A DNA stretch of 8,267 bases from Gemmatimonadota bacterium (GCA_016207445.1 JACQPS010000075.1:1-8267), one strand, 5' to 3'; positions 1 to 6,480 are shown, numbered from the stretch's first letter. Numbers and translations are program-made. The notes: generated by a model from the sequence alone, not told the origin.

Positions 1-654
1 GTCCGCCTGCTCGACTTCCACGCGCCATCCCCGCCGGCCGGGCGGCGCGCGGCCGGCCAGGGTCTCACCGCCCATGACGAGCAATGCGCGGTCGACCTGT
101 CGAGCGCGCAGCGCCCGCAGCGCTTCATCGAGCGCGTAGCCTTTGCCGATGCCGCCGAAATCCAGACACATCCCGGGCCTGGCCAGTCGCACGGACCGCG
201 CCCGCGGGTCCAGCTGCACATCTTGCCGGCCCACGCGCTGGAGCGCGCTCCGCAGCGCGGCGGCTTCCGGGAGCCGGCCGGTCCGTCGCGCCGTGCGCCA
301 GAGCGCGGCCACGGGCTGCACGGTGACATCGAACGCGCCATCCGTCTCGCGTGCGAGCCCGAGGGCGCGGCGCAGCGCGAAGGCGAGATCGCCGCTCACC
401 GCGACCGCCGGACCGCCCGCGCGCGCACACAGCCGCCGCACCTCGCTGTCCGGCTGGTAGTCGCTCAGCACCTGCTCCAGCGCTGCGATGCGCGCGAAGG
501 CCGCGCGCGCCGCCCGCTGCGCGGCCGAGTCGCTGGGCGCGTACAGCACGACGCGCGTTGACACGCCCATGTGCAGCTCGGCATATTCGAAGCGCCGGAG
601 CTCCGCCCCCGCCCCGCACCCGGTTGTCAGCGTGACCAGCCCGATCGAGCACAG
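1..654 (-). CDS. apbE: FAD:protein FMN transferase, ApbE family lipoprotein (3' end cut by window)
   Basis: ApbE enzymes attach FMN from FAD covalently to Thr/Ser of exported flavoproteins, on the outer face of the cytoplasmic membrane. Translating the minus strand from about 654 to 1 gives a hydrophobic stretch ending in a lipobox-like LTTGC (Cys codon 616-618). The usual ApbE opening with an HMG motif (ATG at 568-570) follows, then LSDYQPDSEV, then the family signature DFGGIGKGYALDEA (about 128-162), and ALLVMGGET just before the window edge. The C-terminal part is missing because the window ends. The start is unresolved. No ATG/GTG/TTG lies just before the signal peptide: CTG at 652-654 is the closest in-frame choice, GTG 748-750, GTG 757-759 and ATG 766-768 would overlap the opposite gene further, and ATG 568-570 would cut into the conserved domain. 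The 5' end overlaps the divergent FGE-like gene. The family call is firm; the start is weak. Confidence 0.85.
   Translation of the reverse strand, partial: MCSIGLVTLTTGCGAGAELRRFEYAELHMGVSTRVVLYAPSDSAAQRAARAAFARIAALEQVLSDYQPDSEVRRLCARAGGPAVAVSGDLAFALRRALGLARETDGAFDVTVQPVAALWRTARRTGRLPEAAALRSALQRVGRQDVQLDPRARSVRLARPGMCLDFGGIGKGYALDEALRALRARQVDRALLVMGGETLAGRAPPGRRGWRVEVEQAD
558..587 (+). promoter_or_regulatory. Predicted sigma70-like promoter for the 632-3702 gene set
   Basis: A perfect -35 TTGACA at 558-563 is followed after 18 bases by CATATT at 582-587 (four of six matches to TATAAT). Transcription would begin near 594-596, giving a leader of about 37 bases before the GTG at 632. This supports that start over an ATG at 488, which lies upstream of the promoter. 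The element sits inside the coding start of the opposite-strand apbE. It is a prediction from sequence only. Confidence 0.5.
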
Positions 655-1399
655 TGCGCGAGCGCTCGCGCTCCTGGCCTGCCTGGTCGCGCCCGTGCGC
701 GCGCAGGAACCGCTCGCCTTCGAGCCGTACGTCGAAGCCGTCCAGGGCACACTGGTCACGTTCCGCATGATCCCCGTGCGCGGGCAGAGCCCGTTCTGGA
801 TGAGCGAGACAGAGGTAACGTGGGACCTCTTCGACGTGTTTGTCTACGGCCTCGACCAGAACGCGAGCGCACCGCCGGGCGCCGATGCCGTCTCGCGCCC
901 GAGCAAACCCTACCTGCTGCCGGGCGCCGACTTCGGACATGCCGGTCATCCGGCGCTCGCCATGAGCTTTCACGCGGCCGAGACCTTCGCGCGCTGGCTG
1001 TCGGCCAAGACGGGCAAGCGCTATCGTCTGCCCACGGAGGCCGAGTGGCGCCACGCCTGCCGGCTCGGCGAGACGCGCGCCCCGCTCACCGCGCGGGCGT
1101 GGTACGCGGACAACTCGGGCGCGCGCACGCAGCGCGTCGCGACCCGCGCGCCCGATGCGCTCGGGCTGTACGATGTGCTCGGCAATGTGGCCGAATGGGT
1201 GCGCGGCGACGACGGCTCGCCCGCGCTCATGGGCGGCGCCTTCAACGACGTCGCCAGGAATGTCCACTGCGCGGCGCTGCGCCGGCCGAGCGACGCGTGG
1301 AACATGTCGGACCCGCAGCTGCCCAAGAGCCGCTGGTGGCTGGCCGACGCACCCTTCGTCGGGCTGCGCCTCGTACGCGAGCCGGACGGATCTCCCTGA
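632..1399 (+). CDS. Exported FGE/SUMF1-like (sulfatase-modifying factor fold) domain protein
   Basis: The 255-residue product has the formylglycine-generating-enzyme fold signatures: SETEVTWDLFDVF near the N-terminus, RYRLPTEAEW (130-139), LGLYDVLGNVAEW (177-189), GGAF (201-204) and the closing PFVGLRLVR (from 241). The GTG at 632 starts a short signal peptide ending in VRA-Q, so the protein is probably exported. A longer reading frame begins at 488, but those extra residues match the opposite apbE and look non-coding. True FGEs oxidise a sulfatase cysteine using a pair of cysteines just after GGSF. Here GGAF is followed by Asn-Asp and the only nearby cysteine is C213, so the active-site pair is not intact. 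Formylglycine-generating activity is therefore doubtful; a binding or accessory role, as in many SUMF1-domain proteins, is more likely. It lies 25 bases upstream of the oxidoreductase gene, probably in one operon. Confidence 0.85.
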   Translation: MTSPIEHSARALALLACLVAPVRAQEPLAFEPYVEAVQGTLVTFRMIPVRGQSPFWMSETEVTWDLFDVFVYGLDQNASAPPGADAVSRPSKPYLLPGADFGHAGHPALAMSFHAAETFARWLSAKTGKRYRLPTEAEWRHACRLGETRAPLTARAWYADNSGARTQRVATRAPDALGLYDVLGNVAEWVRGDDGSPALMGGAFNDVARNVHCAALRRPSDAWNMSDPQLPKSRWWLADAPFVGLRLVREPDGSP

Positions 1400-1424
1400 T
1401 GGCTCCTTCTCGGCAGGATACCCC

Positions 1425-2762
1425 ATGACTGCTCGCACCGATTCCCCGCCCGCGCTCTCCCGGCGCGATTTCCTGAAGACGTCCGCCGCCGCGACCCTCG
1501 GCCTGTCCGCCGCGCTGCATGCCTCCGCCGAGTACGCGTACGCGGATGGCGGCGACACCATGCGCGTCGGCCTGATCGGCTGCGGCGGCCGCGGTACCGG
1601 CGCGGCGGCGGACGTTATTGCCGCGGCGGAAGGCACCGAGATCGTGGCCATGGGCGACCTGTTCGCGGACCGGCTCGAGAAGAGCCGCGCGCAGCTCGCC
1701 GAGAAGATCGGCGCGCGCCTGAGGGCGGACGCGGACCACGCGTTCACCGGCTTCGAGGCGTATCGACGGGTGCTCGAGAGCGACCTCGATCTCGTGATTC
1801 TCGCCACGCCGCCCGCGTTCCGTCCCGTTCACCTGCGCGCCGCCATCGCAGCGGGCCATCACGTATTCATGGAGAAGCCGGTCGCCGTGGATCCGGTCGG
1901 CGTTCGCCGGGTCATCGAGGCCGCGGACCTCGCGCAGCAGCGTGGCCTCGCGATCGTCGCCGGCACGCAGCGGCGGCACGACCCCAAGCACGTCGAGACG
2001 ATGCGCCGCCTGCATGACGGCGCCATCGGCGAGATCCTGGCCGGCCAGGTCTACTGGAACCAGGGCGGGCTCTGGCACTTCGAGCGGAAGCCCGGCATCT
2101 CGGATGTGGAGTGGCAGATCCGCAACTGGCTCTACTTCACCTGGCTGTCCGGCGATCACATCGTCGAACAGCACGTGCACAACCTCGATGTGGCGAACTG
2201 GGCGCTGCGCGCGCACCCCGTGAGGGCCACGGGCGTGGGCGGACGCCAGGTGCGGGTGGACCCGTCCTTCGGCCACATCTACGACCACTTCGCGGTCGAG
2301 CTCGAGTACCCGAATGGCGCGCGCGTGCTCAGCATGTGCCGCCAGCAGGATGGCACGGCCGGCTATATCGGCGAGCATTTCACCGGCACACGCGGCACCT
2401 CGGATGGAAAGTCCTGGATCCGCGCGAAAGGCGAGTGGCGCTGGCAGGCGCCGGGCGAAGAGGTGAACCCGTACGTGCAGGAGCATCGCGACCTGATCGC
2501 GAGCCTGCGCGCGGGCAAGCCGCTCAACGAAGGGCGGCAGATCGCCGAAAGCACGCTCACCGCGATCATGGCGCGCGAGGCCGCCTACACGGGTCAGGTC
2601 ATCACGTGGGACGAGATCCTGGCGGCGGACCTCGACCTCACACCGCCTGTGCTCGCGTTCGGTCCGCTGCCGGTGGCGCCCGTGGCCCAGCCGGGCTTGA
2701 CGAGGTTGTCGCGCCCGCCCTTCGACCACGCCTGGCCCGCCAAGGCGGCCACGCAGAGCTAG
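1425..2762 (+). CDS. Tat-exported Gfo/Idh/MocA family oxidoreductase
   Basis: This 445-residue protein belongs to the family of NAD(P)-dependent oxidoreductases acting on sugars, inositols and related polyols. The N-terminus carries a twin-arginine signal, SRRDFLK (12-18), followed by an Ala/Leu-rich core. The Rossmann dinucleotide motif GCGGRG is at 52-57, the family hallmark EKP at 150-152 and a family motif HVHNLD at 250-255, which probably includes active-site residues. The C-terminal half is the alpha/beta substrate domain. The ATG at 1425 is chosen because it immediately precedes the Tat signal and has an AGGA about nine bases upstream; the frame stays open further 5' but that part overlaps the FGE-like gene. 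Tat export implies folding with bound cofactor before export, as known for Zymomonas glucose-fructose oxidoreductase. The substrate is not predictable. The gene is followed after 37 bases by the isomerase-like gene. Confidence 0.93.
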   Translation: MTARTDSPPALSRRDFLKTSAAATLGLSAALHASAEYAYADGGDTMRVGLIGCGGRGTGAAADVIAAAEGTEIVAMGDLFADRLEKSRAQLAEKIGARLRADADHAFTGFEAYRRVLESDLDLVILATPPAFRPVHLRAAIAAGHHVFMEKPVAVDPVGVRRVIEAADLAQQRGLAIVAGTQRRHDPKHVETMRRLHDGAIGEILAGQVYWNQGGLWHFERKPGISDVEWQIRNWLYFTWLSGDHIVEQHVHNLDVANWALRAHPVRATGVGGRQVRVDPSFGHIYDHFAVELEYPNGARVLSMCRQQDGTAGYIGEHFTGTRGTSDGKSWIRAKGEWRWQAPGEEVNPYVQEHRDLIASLRAGKPLNEGRQIAESTLTAIMAREAAYTGQVITWDEILAADLDLTPPVLAFGPLPVAPVAQPGLTRLSRPPFDHAWPAKAATQS

Positions 2763-2799
2763 GCGCAGCAGACAATTCACGCGGCGCAACCCACGGCCC

Positions 2800-3702
2800 A
2801 TGCAGCGACGAACCTTCCTCCGCACGGGATTCGCGGCCGGCCTGGCGTTCGCCGTGCCGGCGTCGCCGCCGCGCAAATTCAAGCTGAGCTACGCACCGCA
2901 TTTCGGCATGTTCCGCGAGCACGCGGGCGAAGACCTGATCGCGCAGCTGCGCTTCATGGCGGAGCAGGGCTTCACCGCCTTCGAGGACAACGGCATGCGC
3001 GGCCGGCCGGTCGAAGTGCAGGAGCGCATCGGCAGCGAGCTGGCGCGGCTCGGCATGCGGTTGGGCGTCTTCGTCGCACACGAGATCGACTGGCGCGAGC
3101 CCACGCTGACGAGCGGCGATGCCGCCCCCCGGCAGAAATTCCTGGACGAGATCCGAGGCTCCATCGAGGTCGCGCGCCGCGTGCACGCGAAATGGATGAC
3201 GGTCGTGCCCGGCCACGTGCACCCGCGCCTCGAGCCGAGCTATCAAACGGCTCACGTCATCGAGACGCTCCGGCGCGCCGCCGAGATCCTCGAGCCGCAC
3301 GGCCTGGTCATGGTGCTCGAGCCGCTCAACACGCTGCGCGATCACCCGGGCATGTTTCTCACCCGGATCCCGCAGGCGTTCCTGATCTGCAAGGCCGTGG
3401 GCAGCCCGTCCTGCAAGATCCTGTTCGACGTTTACCATCAGCAGATCACGGAGGGGAATCTCATGCCCAACCTGGACGCGGCCTGGGACGAGATCGCGTA
3501 CATCCAGGTTGGCGACAACCCGGGCCGCAAGGAGCCGACGACGGGCGAGATCAACTACCGCAACGTCTTCAGGCACCTGCACCGCAAAGGCTACACGGGC
3601 ATTGTCGGGATGGAGCACGGCAACTCGAGGCCGGGACGGGCAGGCGAGCAGGCCGTGATCGACGCGTACATCGCGGTGGATTCGTTCGATGGGACCGGCT
3701 AA
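2800..3702 (+). CDS. Exported hydroxypyruvate isomerase-like / sugar phosphate isomerase-epimerase TIM barrel
   Basis: The 300-residue product matches the hydroxypyruvate isomerase branch of the xylose-isomerase-like TIM-barrel superfamily (AP endonuclease 2 fold). The characteristic metal-site segments are present: LEPLN with E174, FDVYHQQ with D210 and H213, VGDNPGRKEPTTGEINY with D239, and GMEHG with E272. The N-terminus MQRRTFLRTGF followed by a hydrophobic Ala-rich stretch resembles a Tat signal, unlike the cytosolic Hyi enzyme, so the protein is probably exported. No clear Shine-Dalgarno precedes the ATG. Its place directly behind an exported Gfo/Idh/MocA oxidoreductase suggests it acts on that enzyme's oxidised sugar or sugar-acid product. 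Hydroxypyruvate itself is not an obvious extracytoplasmic substrate, so isomerase, epimerase or keto-sugar lyase/hydratase activity are all possible. Its stop lies 14 bases from the convergent BsuPI gene. Confidence 0.9.
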   Translation: MQRRTFLRTGFAAGLAFAVPASPPRKFKLSYAPHFGMFREHAGEDLIAQLRFMAEQGFTAFEDNGMRGRPVEVQERIGSELARLGMRLGVFVAHEIDWREPTLTSGDAAPRQKFLDEIRGSIEVARRVHAKWMTVVPGHVHPRLEPSYQTAHVIETLRRAAEILEPHGLVMVLEPLNTLRDHPGMFLTRIPQAFLICKAVGSPSCKILFDVYHQQITEGNLMPNLDAAWDEIAYIQVGDNPGRKEPTTGEINYRNVFRHLHRKGYTGIVGMEHGNSRPGRAGEQAVIDAYIAVDSFDGTG

Positions 3703-3716
3703 CTGCAATAGACGCT

Positions 3717-4250
3717 TCAGCCGCCGGTGATCGTGAGTCGAACCGGCCCCGCGCGCAGCGGCTCCGGCTCGTCCGTCGGCAGCTCACCCCGAATCGTGTA
3801 TTCGCCCGGGCCGACCCGCTCGCCCTGGTTGGTCCGCTGATCCCAAACATCCGCGAGCTCGAGCGCCTCGCCCGGCGCGAGCGTGCGGAGCTGGAGGATG
3901 GCGGGGATCATCTCTCCCTCGAGGCGTCGCCAGACGACGACGCCGTCCTTGCGCGCCACCAGAAAATCGAACGCGATCTCGCGGCCGAGCAGTCCCAGGT
4001 CCAGCCGTTTCGGGCCCACGTTCCGGACCCGCAGCGTAATGCGCACCGGCTCACCCACCTGGACGCGCGTGGGCGCGGACAGCACGACCTGGAGCGAGTC
4101 GCCGTACGAGGTCACGGCGGAGTCCGGGATCGTCGCGGAATCGGCGGCGACGGCGTCGCCTCCCGACTGCGTGCCTGGCGCCGGCGGCCGGCAATCCCCG
4201 GCCACGCTCGCCAGGCCGGAGAGCAGAACGAGAACCACACGTGTGTGCAT
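3717..4250 (-). CDS. Secreted BsuPI-domain (intracellular proteinase inhibitor-like) protein
   Basis: The 177-residue protein starts with a hydrophobic signal sequence (MHTRVVLVLLSGLASVAG), has a Cys at 20 whose context is not a good lipobox, and then a low-complexity Ala/Ser/Asp linker. From about residue 53 it resembles the BsuPI beta-sandwich family: an LRVRN-VGPKRLDL strand region, IAFDFLVARKDGVVVWRR, an LAPGEALEL turn, WDQRTNQGERVGPGEYTIRGEL, and a final LTI strand. Bacillus BsuPI inhibits the intracellular subtilisin ISP-1, but many family members are uncharacterised and may only share the fold. The gene lies 81 bases downstream of a serine protease gene on the same strand, beyond a strong hairpin, which invites the idea of a protease/inhibitor pair. 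The domain assignment rests on remembered motif pattern, not a search. Confidence 0.75.
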   Translation of the reverse strand: MHTRVVLVLLSGLASVAGDCRPPAPGTQSGGDAVAADSATIPDSAVTSYGDSLQVVLSAPTRVQVGEPVRITLRVRNVGPKRLDLGLLGREIAFDFLVARKDGVVVWRRLEGEMIPAILQLRTLAPGEALELADVWDQRTNQGERVGPGEYTIRGELPTDEPEPLRAGPVRLTITGG

Positions 4251-4264
4251 GGCTCGAAAAGGCA

Positions 4265-4299
4265 GCGCTCCAGGCCGGGCAGGGCCCGGCCTGGAGCGC
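4265..4299 (-). terminator. Perfect 16-bp hairpin with 3-base loop downstream of the S1 protease gene
   Basis: The arms GCGCTCCAGGCCGGGC (4265-4280) and its exact complement (4284-4299) flank the loop AGG. On the minus strand the hairpin is followed by TGCCTTTT, a short T run, which fits an intrinsic terminator for the protease gene ending at 4332. The hairpin ends only 14 bases before the ATG of the BsuPI gene, so it could also act as an attenuator or block ribosome access for that gene. The plus-strand side has no T run. Confidence 0.65.
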
Positions 4300-4331
4300 A
4301 GACTGCCGCCATCGCGTGGCGAAGCGCGCGG

Positions 4332-5573
4332 CTAGAACGTGGCCAGCGCCCCCAGCTCGCGCTCGATATTCGCGACCGGGCTGTAGACGAACGTGTCACC
4401 CGAGCTGGTTCCGCCCCAGAGAATGCCGTACAGCGTCACGTTCGAGGTCCCGGCGAACACCGGCGAGCCGCTGTCGCCGGAGCCTACGCCGGCGTCGACC
4501 CAGTCCTGGCAGAGCTGCACGATATTGGAGCCGGAAACTCCCGTATTCACGCAGCTCCTGGTGATCGTGCCCTGGGTCCAGCCCGTGGTGCGGCCGACCT
4601 TGTTCACGACCGCGCCCACCGTGCCGTTCCCCGACAGCTCCGCCGCGATATTGAATGTGCCATCGATCGTGAGCGAGCCGGTATTCGGAGCGGTCCCCGC
4701 CTGCGCGATCCCGCCCAGGTCGAAGCTCACGCTCGCATCATACGCGGCGCGCGAGCTGTCACTGTAGCGGCACTTCTTCCCGCGCGGGCACGCACCGCCC
4801 CGGAAGTAGACCGGGTCATCGACTTCCGTGCCGATGAACTCGTCCGCGGTCTGGTTCAGCGGCTGGTAGTAGAGCGTCCCCTCGGTGCCACCTTGCCGCT
4901 CCGTGCAGTGCGAGTTCGTGATGAAGGAGTTCCCCGCCGAATGCGTGGCGTTGAACCCGAGCGTGCACAGGTACTGGCTGAAGCGGATCTGGAGCCCGCC
5001 CACGGTCGGGCGCACCTTGTCCCGCAGCGTGACCATGAGCCGTATCGGCTCCACCACCTCGATCCGCACGGCCTCCCGCGGGATCCGGCTGCGTGCCAGC
5101 ACGCCTTCCACGCTCCCGACTGCGCCGCGGCTCTCGACGCCGATGGTCACGCGGTTCCTGGCCTCATCCAGGTCGGTGAAGACCGCGCCGGGCAGCGACA
5201 GCACCTCGGGAAACGCGCGCGTGTGCCAGCCGTGCAGCTGCCGGTACGTGAACTTGCCCTGCCGGACCTGCACGGCCGCGCCGCGGCCCTGCTGCAGCAC
5301 GGCCGGAGCGAGCACGCGCTGCGCTCGCCCTGCCTGCGCCAGATCCGTCAGGTACACCGTCGGCCGGCCCTGCTCGTCCAGGAAGTAGCCGCCGAAGCCG
5401 GGAATCAGGCGCGAGAACACGGCGGCGTCGGTCGGCCCGCCCTGAGGACCGGGCACGAGCGCGGCCTCCTCCGGACTCTCCGCCGGCGCGACCGGCTCCG
5501 GCGTGTCCTGGCAGGCGGCCAGCAGGCCGACGAACGCGAAGACCAGGAGACGCACTGCGATGACCCGGTTCAT
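4332..5573 (-). CDS. Trypsin/chymotrypsin-fold (S1) serine protease, lipoprotein
   Basis: The 413-residue protein begins with a lipoprotein signal: MNRV, a hydrophobic core and the lipobox LLAAC with Cys21. It is probably membrane-anchored outside the cytoplasm. Residues about 30-195 form an N-terminal region containing VFTDLDEARNRVTIGV, of the kind seen as a pro-region in alpha-lytic/streptogrisin-like proteases. The catalytic domain follows with the full triad: H222 in NSFITNSHCT, D279 in AYDASVSFD and S368 in GSGDSGSPVF. The segment VGRTTGWTQGTI is typical of secreted bacterial S1 enzymes. A cysteine shortly before the active-site HisCys suggests the usual disulfide. A further cysteine pair (CPRGKKC) lies in an insertion. 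The start has a strong GGGGAGG about seven bases upstream. It is followed on the same strand by the BsuPI-domain gene. Its natural substrate is unknown. Confidence 0.92.
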   Translation of the reverse strand: MNRVIAVRLLVFAFVGLLAACQDTPEPVAPAESPEEAALVPGPQGGPTDAAVFSRLIPGFGGYFLDEQGRPTVYLTDLAQAGRAQRVLAPAVLQQGRGAAVQVRQGKFTYRQLHGWHTRAFPEVLSLPGAVFTDLDEARNRVTIGVESRGAVGSVEGVLARSRIPREAVRIEVVEPIRLMVTLRDKVRPTVGGLQIRFSQYLCTLGFNATHSAGNSFITNSHCTERQGGTEGTLYYQPLNQTADEFIGTEVDDPVYFRGGACPRGKKCRYSDSSRAAYDASVSFDLGGIAQAGTAPNTGSLTIDGTFNIAAELSGNGTVGAVVNKVGRTTGWTQGTITRSCVNTGVSGSNIVQLCQDWVDAGVGSGDSGSPVFAGTSNVTLYGILWGGTSSGDTFVYSPVANIERELGALATF

Positions 5574-5734
5574 GCGGACCTCCCCTCAGGGAGTAGAGAT
5601 GGAAGAATAACGAGGAATGCCGGCCCTGCGGCGACGAGCCGGCGCCCGCGTTTCGATGGCAACCTAAGTAAAACCCTCCCCCGGTCCGGCGCAATACCCC
5701 TCCGCCGCACCCCTGGACGGCCCGCCCCGGCGGG

Positions 5735-5763
5735 TTGATCGAATGTGCGCATCTGGCTATCTT
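5735..5763 (+). promoter_or_regulatory. Predicted sigma70-like promoter of efp
   Basis: TTGATC at 5735-5740 and TATCTT at 5758-5763 are separated by 17 bases, the optimal spacing. Transcription would start near 5770, giving a leader of about 80 bases before the efp ATG. The local sequence is clearly less GC-rich than its surroundings. Confidence 0.55.
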
Positions 5764-5789
5764 TTGAGGCTGGACATCGATGCCGCCGC

Positions 5790-5809
5790 GACGCCGTCGC
5801 GACGGCGTC
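5790..5809 (+). repeat. 20-base perfect palindrome in the efp leader
   Basis: GACGCCGTC, GC, GACGGCGTC reads as an exact inverted repeat of 20 bases. It lies about 20 bases after the predicted transcription start and 39 bases before the efp ATG, followed by TCTTCGTT. It could form a leader RNA hairpin (up to nine pairs) or be an operator for a dimeric DNA-binding protein. The sequence alone does not decide between them. Confidence 0.5.
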
Positions 5810-5848
5810 TTCGTTGACTCAGTTTCGACGTTCGAGGAGAGTGCCCGT

Positions 5849-6409
5849 ATGGCGATGCCCGCTACCCAGATCCGCCGCGGCAATGTGATCGTCTTCAATG
5901 GCGATCCGTGCCGGGTGGTCGATTTTCGCCACCACACGCCCGGAAACCTGCGGGCCATGGTGCAGACCAAGATGCGGAACCTCCGCACGGGCAGCACCTT
6001 CGAGCATCGATTCCGCGCCTCGGACACGGTGGAGAAGGCGTCGCTCGCCACACACGAGCTCCAGTACCTGTACACGGGCGGCCACCACCACCACTTCATG
6101 AACACCGAGAGTTACGAGATGCTGGAGCTGGACGAGGAGACGCTCGGCGACTCCGCCCAGTGGCTCACGCCCAACATGGTCCTGCTCGCCGAGTTCTACG
6201 AGGGCCGGCCGATCGGCATCGAGCTGCCGGCCGCGCTCGAGTTCAAGGTGGTGGAGACCGAGCCCGTGCTGCGGGGCGCCACCCAGTCCGCGGGCACCAA
6301 GCCGGCCAGGCTCGAGAACGGCGCCAGCATCCAGGTTCCGGGCTTCATCAGCGAGGGGGATGTGGTGAAGGTGGACCCGCGCGAAGGCAAGTACCTGGCG
6401 CGCGCCTGA
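5849..6409 (+). CDS. efp: Translation elongation factor P
   Basis: EF-P binds the ribosomal E site and speeds peptide-bond formation at polyproline stretches. The 186-residue product has the normal length and three-domain layout: a KOW-like domain I (about 1-65), an OB domain II, and a C-terminal OB domain III ending in the family signature ASIQVPGFISEGDVVKVDPREGKYL. The ATG at 5849 has an excellent Shine-Dalgarno GAGGAGA at 5834-5840; the frame opens earlier at 5780 but without support. The tip loop that reaches the peptidyl-tRNA reads TPGNLRAM, so Asn33 is at the place of E. coli Lys34. The Lys modified by EpmA or the Arg modified by EarP is thus absent. A run of four His follows YTGG around residues 77-80. 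The gene has its own promoter and terminator, so it is probably monocistronic. Confidence 0.96.
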   Translation: MAMPATQIRRGNVIVFNGDPCRVVDFRHHTPGNLRAMVQTKMRNLRTGSTFEHRFRASDTVEKASLATHELQYLYTGGHHHHFMNTESYEMLELDEETLGDSAQWLTPNMVLLAEFYEGRPIGIELPAALEFKVVETEPVLRGATQSAGTKPARLENGASIQVPGFISEGDVVKVDPREGKYLARA

Positions 6410-6430
6410 GCCCGGGCCCGCTCCTTCGGT

Positions 6431-6469
6431 CGGCTCGCGCCGGACTCGCGGCGCGGGCCGGTGCTTTTT
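6431..6469 (+). terminator. Intrinsic terminator after efp
   Basis: A 12-pair stem with one G-T wobble (arms 6431-6442 and 6449-6460), with loop GACTCG, is followed by GTGC and five T (6465-6469). It lies 22 bases after the efp stop and is a textbook rho-independent terminator. It ends only 11 bases before the GTG start of the next gene, which therefore needs another promoter or read-through. Confidence 0.85.
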
Positions 6470-6480
6470 AGCTTGCAGCC

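Noticed and set aside
488..631. N-terminal extension of the FGE-like protein from ATG 488
   Set aside because: The stretch is antisense to conserved apbE coding sequence and upstream of the predicted promoter; a signal peptide begins at GTG 632.
125..1807. Minus-strand open frame of 560 codons
   Set aside because: It covers antisense of the FGE-like and oxidoreductase genes and is out of frame with the real apbE. No family motif is present.
1242..2882. Minus-strand open frame of 546 codons
   Set aside because: It is antisense to the clearly recognised Gfo/Idh/MocA gene, with shadow-type composition.
2638..3708. Minus-strand open frame of 356 codons
   Set aside because: It is antisense to the isomerase-like gene, which has an intact metal-site pattern; no recognisable domain in this frame.
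3694..3728. Possible bidirectional terminator between the convergent isomerase and BsuPI genes
   Set aside because: Only a six-base ACCGGC/GCCGGT pairing with a loop of about 20 bases and no T run on either side; too weak to call.
5564..5720. Promoter for the S1 protease on the minus strand
   Set aside because: A good ribosome site is present, but no -35/-10 pair with acceptable match and spacing could be found upstream.
3192..5738. Very long plus-strand open frame of 848 codons
   Set aside because: It is antisense to the S1 protease and BsuPI genes and out of frame over the isomerase. The translation is Arg/Ala/Pro/His-rich without motifs, as expected for a shadow frame in GC-rich DNA.
6075..6100. 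Four-His run in EF-P as a metal-binding site or tag artefact
   Set aside because: It lies in the middle of the normal EF-P domain II sequence and is flanked by conserved residues, so it is natural variation; no further metal ligands are evident.
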